The notes: generated by a model not told the origin, from the sequence alone. Positions 1-14,600 are shown, numbered from the stretch's first letter. The stretch: DNA of 64,000 nucleotides from Eleginops maclovinus (GCF_036324505.1 NC_086370.1:7860512-7924511); one strand, 5' to 3'. Numbers and translations: made by a program.

Positions 1-2472
1 TCAAAAACCACTGAAACCTGGTTAGTGACGCTGTGCTGCCCTCTAGCTTAAACCTGATGCAGTATGGTATCATCATCATGTGGTAATTCTCTGGCAGACA
101 GCTTTTATAGTGTAAAAACTCTACGATGCCCCGACTAGAGTATATCAGGGTAATCTGTAAATCACTTGAACCTACAGCTCTGACGTTATGGTAGAAGTTT
201 GTCTGTGAGCATGAGCATGCATGTTCTTTGTTTGTTGGCACTTAATGTGATGACTTTTTTCTTGTTTTAAGTCTGCTTTCGTGATCCATCGACAGTGATT
301 GGATTTGTAGACAGAGGGAGAAAGATTTTGATAGTGGGAACTTTTAATGTCGTTAATAATTAATACAATTGTTGTTTAAAATTGAAAGGGTACAACTAGT
401 CCCAAGGCCACGAATATAATTGTAAACTGCCTAAAAACGTATTGGACTCTTGGGGGCTTTTTGATTATTTTTTAATTGGAATTCCACAAATTATTCTTTT
501 AAAGTAATGCAATTAAATTAAACTAATCAACCCTGGTCCTGTGTATACTATCTAGAAGCAGAAACTCAATAATCTGCAAAGTCTGCAAAAAGTCACTTGT
601 CTATCACCCTAGTTTCTAATAATTTGTCTCCTAATTCAATCTACCTCAGTTTCTTCTCAATTAAAATGTCATTTATTCATCCACTGAAACACTTTCTAAC
701 AGGGCAAGTGTTATTTGTTTTCCTTTCTCACATAATCTTCACAGTATAAGGGCATACAAACTGTAATAAAGATAAACTATTAGACTGACAGATTCAATAG
801 TTTATGTTGGGAGAAACCCACTCTCTGCCCTGTCTGAATGTAAATATATCCATTCAGCAGGATATGTACACATATACTAACAGTTGACAATGTAACAATG
901 CATTCTGTAACACCAAAACATCTGTTCTTTTATTTGCTTTCCTAATATTGCTTGTTGAAACTATGTATTCCCATGAAATTATTTCCATGTTTGTGCAATA
1001 TATAACTTTTCCTTTTGTGAAGTGAAATGAAGGGGACTGCTCAACTATAAATGTTTTAAGTCAATAGAAGCGTGACAGCATATCAGCCTTGTTAGTTAGT
1101 GTAATTTAACCATTTGTGTGATCACTGGGTGTGTATTAATCACTTACTTTGTGAGCTTTTGTGTTTCTACATACTGAGCATTTCTAAAGAGATTAGACAT
1201 GAATGTATTTAGGTTTTTACATGTGCGGGATTTTTCAAGCTTTTAGTCAGTACCTGGTTAAATGGCTGATGACATCCCCACTAACGATTGTAGCTAATAC
1301 CATCATGTGTTCATCCATATGTCTTTCAATACTGTGCCCAGTAACGGTGTGGATACCCATGCCTGTGCAAAAAAAGTTTTCCAGCAATGACTCATCCTGT
1401 TTGCTTTTGGAAAAATATCCTCAATAATTGTCTCTTTTGAATAAAAACATGTAATGCAACATCCTGTTTTAAGTGAAGATGACTACATCATGTAAAGGAC
1501 TTTTCTTTAGGTCTGCAGAGAAGACCTAAATTGTGTTGCAGTAGACAATATTTGGCAATAATAAGCCTTCACCTCTGTGCCTTCAGAGGTTTGAACTCAT
1601 GACATCATAGCAGATTTTCTGTAACATCCTCAGGGATTTGGCTTCATAGCTGCGACATAATTTATCCATGGTTCATTCAATCATGCACAGGGTGGACAGA
1701 GTAACTTTAACACAATTAACTACAACCATACATCAGTCTTAAGATGTTGCATTTTAAGTACAGAAGTCTTGATAGCTATTGGAATTTTAGTTTTAGCTAA
1801 CTGGATTGCATTATTTTCTTACTGTTTTCCACCCCAGTGAAGTCATTTTGCGTATTTCTGAATGTAGACTGTTTAGAGATTTGTTTTCATGTGAGAGAGC
1901 GTCTATGTGTAGCAGACCTTTTTCCCCTTGCACATGAGCCATAGCAAAAGCAAATATACCAGTCTGAGCAGTTATAACGGTCGCAGTGGATGGTCTACAG
2001 TGTGGTGTTAATAAAACGCATTCATTCCTATCGTTTTTCTTGTCATTTTTAATTTTTTTACGACAAGAACAGTTCAACAGAAAATAACATTTACTAACTT
2101 TAAAGTACAAAGTCATTGGCACATAAGACACTAATTGTGACAGAGCGACACATGTGAATGTTTAATGGGATAACTGGAATGGTTTCTGAATAATTACTCA
2201 AATATTACGAATTTTACGTGTAAACATTTATTTTTCCTTTGGCTTATAATCTTATTTATTCACCAATTGCAAAACCAGCACCACCATATTTTTTATAACC
2301 ACGTAGGAACCCTTTGTAGTACACCTACCGCTACATTATTCACAATTCACTGAAGGTAATTAGTTCATATTCTTTGGATTTGCAGGTCACATCCTCAGCA
2401 ATTTCTCAGTGAAATTAATAAATGAAGAGCACTTCAGTTTCCACTGTTGAGATGACTGATGAAGCACGTGTC
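1..2472. other. Intergenic DNA and probable pcbd1 3' UTR
   Basis: AT-rich DNA in which I see no convincing exon on either strand. The short open frames (for example 1203-1427 plus and 1811-2131 minus) have no recognisable domain and no splice context. The part just below 2473 should be the 3' untranslated region of pcbd1, which is read on the minus strand. Two AATAAA hexamers on that strand (TTTATT at 2255-2260 and 2227-2232 on the plus strand) are candidate poly(A) signals. Nothing else can be supported. Confidence 0.5.
2227..2260 (-). promoter_or_regulatory. Candidate poly(A) signals of pcbd1
   Basis: Two AATAAA hexamers on the minus strand, at 2255-2260 and 2227-2232, lie 213-246 bases past the pcbd1 stop codon. 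This fits a short 3' UTR. The hexamers are seen directly; their use is inferred. Confidence 0.35.
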
Positions 2473-4709
2473 TCACATCAGTGATGCCTGGTCAATGAAG
2501 GTGGCCATGGTGATGTCTCGCTGGGACAGCCCCCCACAGTCATGTGTGCTGAGAGTAATCTGGACCTGGTGGAACAAAAAGGAGCATATGACTAGAAAAT
2601 TACTTTTTTCTTTAGTAAACCTCACATTGAAACCAGCCAACAGCATATTCCTCCCTAGCTTTCTCATTGACTAACAATAAAGCCAAAAATGGTGAATTGA
2701 TTTTGTGACAAATATCCATCCCTGCCTTATGTCAGCTGAAGTGTGGCCCTAAGCAGCCAAAGTGCCATTTAATGTTTTCAGCAAGTATGTTTAAAGTAGA
2801 CGACGAAAGCTGTCAACCCTGCACAAGTTAAAATGAAGTCTACCTCAAATGTAAGTTAAATAAATATGACCTTTTATTACATTTAAAAAAGGCAGTGTGC
2901 GGTCGTTTTTTTGTTTGTTACCTGTGCCTCATTGCATCAAGCTGTCCAACAACACAGACATGATCTCTTTAGCAAACAGTTGTTTTGCAAACATGGTTAG
3001 CGTTCACAGTCATGTTCCAGGCTAAGGTTTCGGGCCACCTAATGAATGTAAATTCAATATTCACTTTATTTGAACCCTGTTTCTATTCCTGAGGGAAATA
3101 TCTCACTCTTAAGCCAATATGCTACACTAGGTCCAGCTGCGACTAGCTGGTTAAGCTAACTGTGTCTACCTCATGGATGTTTGGTATAGCGTGGCGCTAA
3201 ACAGTTTTAAGGGACTTCTTCAGAGCTTATGGGCAGAAAACATCTGCCTACTGCTTCTTGAAGCGATGGTGGTAAGTAAAAGTGAACCAGAGCAGTAAAG
3301 TGTGGGTATTTTGAATTGCTTTAGCTATATAACATTGTATTGAAATGCAAGTGGACGCATTTTAAATCCGGTAGAAGTTGTGTTGAATTAACTTCCGTTA
3401 AGAATTAAGTCAGCTAAGTGCTTTAATAAGGTTACATGTCTGTCAACGTTTGCTTCATGATTTTGCATTTATTTATTTTTGTTATTTAAAAGGCATTTGA
3501 CGCTTTTGCACATGGACACAATACTTGACTCTTCTTCAGCAGAGAGCCAATTAGGAGGCCAGCCTATTTAGTTTACTGATGACCAAAAATGCAATCAATC
3601 ATGAACTTTCTATTTAACACCTTAGGTTTGTACATTAATTTCCTTTGCACGAGTTTGCATTAGTCTTTAATACCTTATTATAGACATTGAACCATTCAGG
3701 ATGATGGTCCATCTTCTCAGCTTGTAAAGCCACTCTGGACATGAAACCAAAAGCCTTAAGGAAAAGAACATGATGAAGTCATGCATTTATATAATATACA
3801 ACAGTTACTAGATATTTCAAATCTATATTATGAATTATATTATGAACCTGATTGAAGTCTTTAAAAATAAACTCTTTGTAAATGGCGTCCCGTGTCCCGA
3901 CTTCCACCCACTGAGCGTTGCGGAGCAGGGGGAGAAGGTGGGCCCTCTCCTCCTCAGACAGACTCTGAATTTTACCAGCCTGGTAGGAAAGAGCAGAGGG
4001 AACAGTTACAGCAGATCTGAGAGGGGCAGCTTCACAAACACAAACTGTGATTGGTTGCACAGGATCCCATCTGGAAACAATGAGAGGCTGCATTCCTGGT
4101 TTAAAAAACTAGCTGGTTCAAAGGTTTGTGATGGTGAGTGACCCCCCCCCCGGGTCACTCAGTTCCTAATCTTGACACATGATGCAGGGTCACATGGATT
4201 TAGAGTTGCTCGTTTTATTCAAGGTAGACTCCACATTTTAACAGCATTGTCAACCGTTCACAACATTCCCAAAAATCAGGTTGAATTGCACAATCGATAC
4301 GTGACTTATGAAGACTTTGAGCACAGATGAGCGTTCGTGCTTATAAACTAGAGCAAGCAAATGCCCCGATCATAGCCTGAAACAGATTAATGACATCAAC
4401 AGGTATCATAGCAACACTCTAATCTGCTCTATCAGTGGAGCGAATGGGCAGCACACAGACAGTACTCACTGGCTCAACCCTTGTCTATTTATCACGCGCT
4501 GTGGCTTAATGCATACACAAAGGAAGGGAAATGTGCAAATGTCAGTTTTATCCTTTCAGAATAATACAGGGCACTCACTAAATGTATCCATCTGTAACAT
4601 AAAACATGATCTAGATTAGTTTTAGTCAATCTAGTAGACTAAAAATGGCAACAGGTGTGTGAGCATTAGGCAGCCCTCACACACTGTAGGGAGTTTGTGT
4701 ACTCACCAT
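2473..4709 (-). CDS. pcbd1: Pterin-4a-carbinolamine dehydratase / DCoH (PCBD1)
   Basis: Dehydrates 4a-hydroxytetrahydrobiopterin to regenerate the cofactor of aromatic amino-acid hydroxylases; the same protein (DCoH) stabilises HNF1 dimers in the nucleus. Coding exons on the minus strand: 4709-4707 (the ATG alone), 3979-3848, 3754-3674 and 2565-2473, giving 102 aa (human 104). Exon 1 ends ATG|GTGAGT, and exon 2 starts with the codons for AGK, so the initiator Met is alone in its exon as in human PCBD1. Active-site residues visible are H62 and H63 in the DHHPEW motif and H80 in the STHDC motif. The GLSQRDI segment resembles PCBD1 (GLSERDI) more than PCBD2 (ELTKKDV). All junctions are GT-AG and phase 0. 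A short out-of-frame upstream ATG precedes the start, which itself has A at -3 and G at +4 once spliced. Exons 2-4 are very secure; exon 1 rests on the perfect donor and the family gene structure. Confidence 0.92.
4135..4161. repeat. Inverted repeat with C-tract loop
   Basis: A perfect 10-base inverted repeat (TGAGTGACCC at 4135-4144, GGGTCACTCA at 4152-4161) encloses seven cytosines in pcbd1 intron 1. It could form a hairpin, or the C run could be a replication-slippage site. No function is known. Confidence 0.7.
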
Positions 4710-5619
4710 GTTTGCAGAGGGTTTTCATGCACAGAGGTTCAGCTGCAGCTCCCTGTTGCACAGACCTGTGGAGCAGCCAGTGAGAGTGACTGGAATCCAG
4801 TCTGACACATGAGCCGTAGGTCCTGCTTAGCTGCCCCTGCAGAAGCCTGCGCAGAAATCCTCCCCCCTGACAGCACGAGTTTAATCATAAACTGTTCTCT
4901 GTTGGACAAGGCATGCATGAGGCCAGCTATTGTGTCAGCAAACACTGCTGCACCAGCAGTGTTTGTTTGATGGAAGAAACTGTCCCTTCTCATCTCTTAT
5001 GTATGAACACATGGACTAAAACTTTAGAATAATAGAACACTGTTAATGATGTCTCTGTTTAACAAGACGGCATATTTTAAAGCAAGTGCTGCTCTTCAGC
5101 TGACTAGAGTTCATGTCAAAGGTTAATGAGCTGCTCCTGCGAGATTGCCCCGGTGAACTCATCTGTCACGGAGAGCGCTCAGGGAAATGAACTGCTTAAT
5201 GAAATGAGGAGAGGCAGAGGATGTGACAAGTGATGTCACATTTCACAGTTGGCTTGGTGGGGAAATGATAATAATGCTTCAGTGTTTAGGTTAGAAAGGC
5301 AGGCTCTGATTGAGACAAATTATGATTGGAGTGAAATAGTGGTCTAAATTGTGGTAGGAAATATAGCGAATCCCTCTTATGCCTGCAATATACACACTTC
5401 TATAAGATTGAGAAGTTTCCATCAATAATGCTTTTTTTATTTATCATTTCTAGAACTACATTGCAGACTCATTTTGCGCCAAACGTGATTCAAATAAACG
5501 AATCACAAACAGTTTAAAGGAACCAGTAACAATGTGCGCCCTTTTGCCCTTTGACTGCTTTTTATTAGTGCGAGTGTTGTTAAGGTGAGCAGTATTAGCT
5601 GATGTTTTCAAGTAGCAAC
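4710..5619. promoter_or_regulatory. Spacer between divergent pcbd1 and hgsnat; probable shared promoter region
   Basis: pcbd1 starts at 4709 going left and hgsnat at 5620 going right, so about 0.9 kb must hold both 5' UTRs and both promoters. There is no obvious TATA box at a fixed distance from either ATG. An open minus-strand frame at 4739-4993 has no recognisable domain and probably lies in the pcbd1 5' UTR or is chance. Transcription starts cannot be placed by eye. Confidence 0.45.
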
Positions 5620-8600
5620 ATGGAGCCCAGGACACTACAAGCAAGTCTAACTTTGTTAATACTTGTAACCAGCTGCTATGGAGGACACTTAAAATCAAGT
5701 GAGTCTTCTAGGACACAGTTGGGGGGTCTTTCTTGTGTTTCAAACTGTCAATAGTCTTCCTGCAGTTACAAGTTGACTCAGGAGGCCAAGAGCAATCATT
5801 TTATGCCCCAAAAACATTTGGACTCTCCGCTTTTTCTGTCAAACAATATTTGTTTTTCATAATCCGGGTTAACATTCAATTACGACAAATAGACCTGCCG
5901 GTTGTATGAGACTCTGTCGATAATATTGACTCGATGTCATGATCTTGATAATGACAGTGACCTGATACACCCTTGTGTTTTATATTTATGATGTACAAAA
6001 TGCTTTGTGTACACCATAAATCAGTGCCGCTTTTAATCTATGCAGGGCCCACTCTAAAAATGGACCAGGCTTTGTTAATATTTCACAACCAGCTGGCAGA
6101 AGAAGTGCAGGTCTTCTACACATCAGATTACTGCTACAAGGTAAATCATAATACACAGTCTCTGTTGCCTCTCTTGTCTAGGTTGTACCAGATATCAATA
6201 AGTCAGCAAACTTACTAAAGTTCACCGTTTGTCATTTGAAGAGGTTCACAGGGAAACACAACATATTTTGAGATGTACATTTCTCCCCCAGATCTTTCCA
6301 GTTATTTAAAAGGTTAAAGGGGTACAATTTGCGCTCAAATACTCAACATCTGTGATATTCTTTAACACTGCATCGTGCAGCCTCCATAAAGCAACGGAAT
6401 AGCATCTTTCAGTAGACTTCCTGTTGTTGCCTGTTTATTCTCCATGTCCTTAAATTGATGCAGTCTTATTGTAAAAAAAGTAGAATTACATTTAAAGGTG
6501 ACTTAGTCTACTATTTATTTATTTATTTAGTCTACTGCTTTTTTTGGATGTAATGGACATTTCTTCTAACCTCAATGAAGGTCATTCCTTACTTTTCTTT
6601 TACTTGTAATTAAAATAAATTAATATGCACTTGCAACGTTTTTGTGTTATTGTCCACATGAGAGATTAGTAGTTTTATAAAAAATCCTTATTTTTTGCAC
6701 TCATCTTTTAGAATGCCACAATTGCATTCGAGTCTACATACTACTTGTGTAACTTACAAATAAACTTAGAATATTAGAATTTTAATTTTTATAGAAAAAA
6801 TGTAGAATTCTTATACCTTTGATCATCATGATCCCATCCCTTTAAGTCAGTGTTTCACCTGTTTTCACATCACAGTGTCTATACCAGCATTTGGTCTCCG
6901 TAATGCCCAACAACAACAATGCATCTGCTGTGATCAGCACGAAATTCACTCTGACTATGCAAGTGGACTCACAGCCCAGGAATGCGACTCTCTGCAGGTA
7001 ACAAGTTAAACATTCTAACAAAGCATCAACCACATTAAACCACCGGCAATCCCTGGAAGTAAAAATGCTGATTGGTTTCCTGTTTATGCATCTTAACTGC
7101 CTGTGGGAGTGTATTGCTCTGGTTTCCACCCATAATATAGTGTGGTGGCATCCAATGACTGCCTCAGCAGTCTGTAAGATTATTTACAGGGCTGGGGGAG
7201 TCATCCTGACCTGCTTTCTGGACCTGAGTGATGCCCTCCCTTAAACTACCTCCCCGGGAATCGATCAGCAGCCTTTTTGGGGTTAATAAGACCTGACATT
7301 CCAATATTGATGAAAAGGGCTCATTAAAGCGTCAAAGCTGTGCATGTCCTGTTTAAACCTCAGCGGGGATGTTAACTTGAGACAGTCGCCATATTTTTCA
7401 ACAAACACCACTGACTAGTCAGAGGTTTCCATTTTGAGGTCACCTGTAAATACAGGGCAAGATATTTGGTTGCAACATGACAAGCCTCTGGTGCCTTTTC
7501 TCGCCCTCTTAGAGGTCTGATCATGCGCTTTTTAGATCAATGCTGAGGTCTCTAACCAGACTGCTGCCATTGATTTCCTTTTCCCCTTTGAAAAAACACT
7601 CCGAGTGATAGCTAGTATGTCATCCCCACAGTGGATCAATATGAGCATGTAATGCATGTTTTTTGGGGCCCTGGAACTGGACATGACAGGAACAGAGGGA
7701 CGCACTTTAAGTCAGCAGACACTAGGTGGTGCTGCTGAGCTTGCAGAGATCGCAGTTAGGTTGAAAGGAAAACAGCAGAAAGTGGATAAAAATTACCCAA
7801 TCTCATGTTTCTAAGGGAATATAGTTTTACAGGGGATCATATAAAAATATATTGAAGTTTTATGTGCTTTTAGGGGAAGTGTGTCTCAATATTTCACTGT
7901 TTTGGATGCAGGTGGAGTCAGACATATGGGGAAGGTGGTCATTACTCTGTTTGGATCCAGATTTCTGAGTCTGCCGGTAACCCCAGCTGCACTGACGCCA
8001 TGGATAAAAGCCCAAACAACGTCTACCTGCGTAAGTGAGCGACTCTGAAGAATACATGATGATGACCTTCAGTTATCAGTTGCTCCGGTTTTAATAGAAA
8101 ATTGAGACTGTTGTGATTTAAGCCACAGTGACAGTGAAGGAACCTGGGTCCACGCTCAGGCCAAGCCTTTGATCCAGTCCTCCTTACTTAATCGAGTCAG
8201 CAAAGAATCACTCGGCCTGTCCACGTTTACTGAGCAGCAATACTCGCGCATCTCCAGGGACATGATGTGTATTGATCAGATAAGACATGCCTTCTTGAAA
8301 AGGGATAAAAGAAAAGCTTTTCTGTTTGTTTTGAAGGCCCTGGCTCCGCGTGGAGGATTGTGGGTAATACATTAGGGAGTGTGGAAGGATTAGGGCGTAA
8401 TGGGATTTTGAAAGCGTCTCTCTCCATAATGTACACTCTACTTAACAATATTGCAGATTATGTTGTAGATCAGACTTTTAAGGCCAAGTAGCCATTATCC
8501 AAGCAGATATATGGTCAGCGTGACGGCACCCCTCACAGTATGATGAGCTTCCATTAGCTCCGCAGACCAGTGATTATACAAGCTCCCCATAGGACTTGCT

Positions 8601-11600
8601 CGGCTTAAGTAATGGTCTGGTCAGCAGCTCAAGACGGGTTAGAGGTGCCCTCCTAGGAAATTCAAAGTTTACTTCCGATTGATTGGCTGTGGGGCTTCAT
8701 GAGGTCATTTGATGGGTGCGGTATTCTTCAAGGATATGTTTCTGTGTGACCACTATCAGATCCACCCTTTAATCACGTTAGTAATGTATTCTGCATTGTA
8801 CCACAAACCACAAGTCACCTGCTTGATTCTCACAAAGAAATCCAGAATATCGACTGCCATCAAGTGTTTGTGTGACTTTAACAGACGCATCAATGAGCTG
8901 CAGTGGTTGTTTTCAAATACCTCTTTTACTTTTCCTATTTATCTGGCAATAACTTAACCAAAGAGCGAGCATGGCTGTTGCAGAGATTCAGTGTTGTTTC
9001 TCTTCATGTGCCGAGAGCTTTATGGTGTTTTTATGAGTGAGCAGCAAAGATGCCAGGACTTTCCCGAGGTGATTAAGTGACCACTCTTTGTTCAGGTTGG
9101 ATGTCATAGTGTGGATTCAGCTCAGGTTAAAATGGCTGCCTTTTGTTTGTTTTTCCACCTAAGACAAACGCGGCGTGTACTTTCCCATTATTTCAGTGCT
9201 TTGACGCAATAAGGACATACTGATGTCTCCTGAGCCTATGTGTTATTTTTCTAATCAGAAGCACTCCTGTAAAATGTCTGTGTGTATTCAGTGCTGTTTG
9301 GGAGGATGGGTGAGCAATGGTGTTCCAAAAAAGATGAAGATCATAGTTGTTCTGCTCCTTAAATAAGCCCTAACTCATGTTCTAAAGCTGAGTAGACTAA
9401 ATGCTTTCTTTAGCAAATAAAATACATCTTATCTGCAGTGTTTGTGCCTTACTGTGTACCTCATCTTGACCCCACTCCTGTCAATGATGCCCTTAGGCAG
9501 ACCAGCTCTTTCCCTCTGTTTTTGTTTTCTCGTCCTTGTTCCAGTGTAGCCTTACATTTTTTTTTTTTTTATGCCTGCAGGCTTAGATTACCCAGATGGA
9601 TAGTCGGAGAGTTTTCCATTAGGTCCTTGTTTGTCACTTGAGGGATGCCCTTTGACACTGTTTGACTGACAGAGAGCCACAAGGGAGTCCAGAGGCGAGC
9701 GGAGCAGACAGTTTGGACTGCTAATCAGTCCTTTTATCCCCAGTCAGATCCTATTCTGACAAAGATGTACAGTATAGAGCTCCTGACATGGACTTCCAGA
9801 CCATCTGAAACATTTTCCCTATTTTGTATTCCAGCTCTTCTGGTGGCTGTTATCTTACTGGGCATAATCGCTCTCTTATTCGCTGTGGCACCCTACATCT
9901 ACAGGTACATATGTTTTTTACATCATCCACTATGAAAATACCTTCCTTCATTGAGTACTTCGCCATCTGAACTCAAACCTATCTCATTTATAGGAGGCGT
10001 TGCTCCTCAGGATGTATTAAGTCCATTCGATGCCAAGGCTTAGTAGATAATGTAAGTACAATTCTGCTTCTAATGATCATATTAGAATAATATCTTAGTA
10101 AATGAATCGGTGAGACAGGGATGAGTGATTTAATTGATTGGATTTGGATCAATTATAAACCAATCAAATGAAACGAAAGTGAAAATCTCATCAATATCGA
10201 CTCTACATTTTGGACATCCTAAGGATCTCAGTATGGACATATAAATGTTATATTTATCGGTAATGTGGGTAGTTTAAAAGGCTTGTTTGGTCCCTTAACT
10301 CATGGATATTAAGCGTTAAGGGAGAGCACTGCACAACAACTGCTCCACCTGTATTTCCTTACTGCAGAAAATGATTTTCTTCTTTATATTCAAACATAAA
10401 ATTAGCCTTAGTCCAACAGTAACATTGCAGTATTTCCATTGGCCAACTTGGCAGCCTGGGATGCATTCCAAAATTGCTATGAGACTCCAGTCATCAAGAC
10501 GTTTGGGAGACACTAATGGAATGATTGATACAAATGTTAGCAAAGCCAATTGTATAGCAGACTTACAGGGAAGAGATAGAGCGCATATCCGTCCAATCAT
10601 CTGGCTTGATGGCAAGAGCTCCTGTGTAATTTTGGTGAGCATGAATGGCTCCTCTCATTCTTCCAAGCACGATGTCTCTGTCTTCCATATGCTGTGTGTT
10701 TGGCATGCAGATCCATCATAACATATTAACGTTGGTATCTTCCTGCTCTGGCTCTTTAAACTGCTGCGTGGAGGCCAGCGAGTCAGGCTAATCCAACCGA
10801 AAGGGCAACAGGCCAGTGTCCTCTCAATGCTGCCTTCACAGACAGAGGGGGAGAAGAGGCGCCGACACACCGAACAGAGGATGACCCAGGATAGAAAGAT
10901 GGCCAACATCATTTTAAGGAGTTTTGACCCATTTGGCAATTGGATTTGTCAACATTTTTACATGTCGGGACAATTATAGTTATAAAAACGTTCAACAACT
11001 TCAAATTGCATACAACATTACTTTTCCTATCTTAAAGTTAAAAAACTAAGCGTACAAAACAATGTGATCACGTCAGGAGACAGAGCTTTAATTCTCACAT
11101 AATAATAATGATTCACTGCTACAGACGAGGGTCATTTCATACTTAATGCCAATTAGCAGTCTCAATTAAATAAGCTCTTGTAATTAGCATTTTCACATAT
11201 AAGTATTCAAAGCAACATGAAGTCTCCTAAGAGAAAATAAAACTAAATTATTTAAAGCTACAAGCACTAATCAATATTTTTGTATCAACATTGGATCAAA
11301 TGACTACGTGAAAGGGGAAGGGCTCACATATTGGCGACCCGACACAATGTTATTATTTGACTCTGCAGTTCCTTGCAGCTTTTTAGCATCCTTCAGTTTA
11401 TTGTTTTGTTCAGTTTTTCTGCTATCTTTAACATAAATACTTTTACTGTTGTCCTCTATTTGCGAAAACAACTGTCACATTTCTTTAATATGCTAAATTT
11501 AAAACAATGCGAACACTACTACTCTCTTCCCTCACATTTTAAAGGCATTCAGACAATGATTCTTAGTTTCAGGTCGTTATACGCAAATTAAAACAAAGCT

Positions 11601-14600
11601 ATAAATAAAGAAATGTTCTGCCAATAAATTCTCCTGAATCCTAAAAAAACTGGTCCAATAAGATCTTGCTACTACATTTCTAATATGTGTGAACAATGTT
11701 AAGTTACTTAAAGTATTTGACATATTGTTCTACCCTAACAGGATGAGGCACAGGCTTGTGAAGTAGAGGAGGAAAAAGCCAAACCGAAACGTCTGCGCTC
11801 ACTGGACACTTTCCGAGGGTATGTCCGCCATCAGTAACCATCCCATTTATCAGTCTATCAGCACATGCGGCCCGTTCACATGCTATGTCGTTTTGGAGCA
11901 GTCTGAGGCATGATGAAGATCTACAGGCCCATCATAATGAATAATTACAGGGTTCACAGTCTGGCCACATGCTCCCCCAAAGCTTTTGTTATCAGGCGGT
12001 ATAGCTTTGGGCATGATTTCTGATATCAGTGCGTCTCGGCTTTGGAACAGTGTGTTGCTGTTGGACAGGAGTGATGCATGTGATTGAATCTGGACTCCCT
12101 GCTCGCCTTAATTGTGGCCTGGGGGTAGACACAAAGCACGCCTCTCTGGAAACAGGATGCTGGTGTGGCTTTGACCTCCCCCTAGCCAAATAATTGATGT
12201 AATAATACCGTCAACATATCAGCACACATCCACACGGCCATAGATCTCCTGCCAAAATACAGAGCGAGAGGAAATCCAGCAGCACAGAGGCAGCGTCCAG
12301 CAGACAATTGGCATCTTCTCCATCTGTGGCTTCCTTTTGGATGAAAAGCCATCTGAAACCAATGTACTGAATTCAAAATACCACATTGTTTTATTTAGTC
12401 TGGGAGTGGAATTGGTTAAATACACTTAAAGAGGCCTCAACATGATTTTTGTGGTTTTCTCTTTCCTTTAGTATGTTATATAGGTTTGTGTGCATATAAA
12501 TGGTCTTCAAAGGCTAAAATTCAATGCCAGAGGGACTCATAATTCTCATAACTGACAACACACTTAATCAAACCGTGACTCAGCGCTCAAGATTAACGCT
12601 GCGTTGCCTCCTCAGCCCTGTGACTTATGATCCATACTCCCTGATAAGTAACAACTTTCTGCGGAGAACAGACACATCATCTACCATAAATGCTGAGACA
12701 TTTCTGATGGCAAAATGCTTTTTCTCCTGAGCTGAAAGGTTTTTCTGATCATTGCTCAGGCTCCATTGACATGATATACAGAGAACAGTGGGGTACGGTT
12801 GAACGTTAATTTTTCTAAAAGGATTTGCATTTTAATCTTGTGCCACACTGCTAAAAGCCTGTCACCAGTTCCCTTGCTGTTTAAAATCGCACCGTCAGTA
12901 CTTCATACAACAGAAGGAACAAGTATTACAGCAAAACAATGGATTGTCGGTTGCATTAACACCAGGTGGCTGATTCATTTTGTTCCTTATTTTGACTAAG
13001 CTCCAAGTTTTCCTCCGATTCAGTTTCAGATATGCTCTGATGTTTGGCCACACAAAAAAAGGAACCTTGGCATTCCCACTCGAGCAGTCATTTATTATGA
13101 CTAGATTGGATGTCAGTGTATTTGATATGGCCAGTGCAGAAGGTAACTCAATACCCTGCAGTGATAGAGTGTAACTATCCATTTGCAATGGGGAAATGTA
13201 CTAAGCTAACACTCTAATTGGTAATGCATGTACAGTTATTCAAATCAAAGAAGTCCATCAGCGTCCATCAGCGAGTCATAACCAGTTGTCACTGATACGA
13301 GAAAGACATGTATATCTGTAATCCGTTAGCTATAAATCACATATACTGATTCCCAGGCATGAATAAAGTCTATTACTGAAGTGTCACATTCTCATTGGAG
13401 AGCTTCACAGGGATATTTACAACTTCAACCTGATTAGTAACCAGGAAACACGCCTGTGGAGCTTTAAGCAGGATATTGTATTAACTTTGTGCAACATAAA
13501 GCAAAGTGATCTCCGTTCCCATCATATTAATCATAGTTTCCCTTCATCACAATTAGCAGACACCGGTGACGCCTGTGTACTGCATTGGAAATGTGATCTG
13601 CCTAAAATAGAGCTCTCATTCACAATGAGAGTGTTTTGATTAAATAAATGGCCAATAAGCCCTGATATAGCAGGGACTTTTACCAGGCTCCCATGTGGCC
13701 AGAGATTTAACCTGTGTCTTTGTCACTATGGCGACTAATGGATATGTTTGTCGAATTTTAAACGATAGCCGGCATGCAGATGTGTGCGTGCGTGAGAGAG
13801 ATTAGTACACGGACACATGCAGCCAGGTTTACCTTACTTTAATAGCCCTTTTGAGACGATAGTGGACCGCTTTAAGATCTTGTATCAGCAGGTTGGGGCT
13901 AAAAGTGCAGTAATGGCTTTGGTGCACCTCTTAATTGAATCTGGGCAGAAAACAAGAGGAGGCAGAGGTAAATACTGTGCCTCTTATCAGAGAGTCTATT
14001 TCTTAGAGGTTTTCCTAATCTTATTGTGTTATTTTGTTTGATTGAATAAAACTTGGATTAAAAGCACAAGTTCAAGTTTTTAACATTGCTAAAGAATTGA
14101 ATCTGCCTCTGAGCACCCTCTATAGACAAGACCACACAATGTACATTCCTCCCCAATTTGTGTTGTGTAATGGCCCCCACTCAGTTTCTGACATGCAACA
14201 CAAACACCTCCCCCCCTGTGTCTGATTCGGTGAAGCACTCCATCACGTGTGCTGTGTTTCAGCAGCCTTGGCCAGTGCTAAAGCATAAAGTGTATCATAT
14301 ATTAGAAGCAAAGTCTTTAGTCAGCACTCCTGCTTGAGGAGATCCAGAGGACAAGTGTTCATTTCCTGAGTGATTCATAATGCTTAGATTGCATTACCTT
14401 GCATTTGGAGAGTGTCAGAATAAAAAGCCCCTCCTCTCTCCTCTTTAACTTTAATTCACAACCGAATATTTTATCAGACTTATAAGTTACATGATAAGAA
14501 AAGCAGCTATGATACGACACAGTAATGCTTTATTCACAACAGTTTTAACCCAAACTTCCATCATTTACTGAATGAAAATGTGTCCAATTGTTGCTGAATA

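Noticed and set aside
3830..4141. Plus-strand 103-codon frame
   Set aside because: It is the antisense shadow of pcbd1 exon 2.
4739..4993. Minus-strand 84-codon frame before pcbd1
   Set aside because: No domain, and the next exon continues cleanly from the ATG at 4709; more likely 5' UTR or chance.
5602..5619. Upstream in-frame ATG of hgsnat
   Set aside because: Weak context compared with 5620; either start leaves a signal peptide, so the 5620 start was preferred without certainty.
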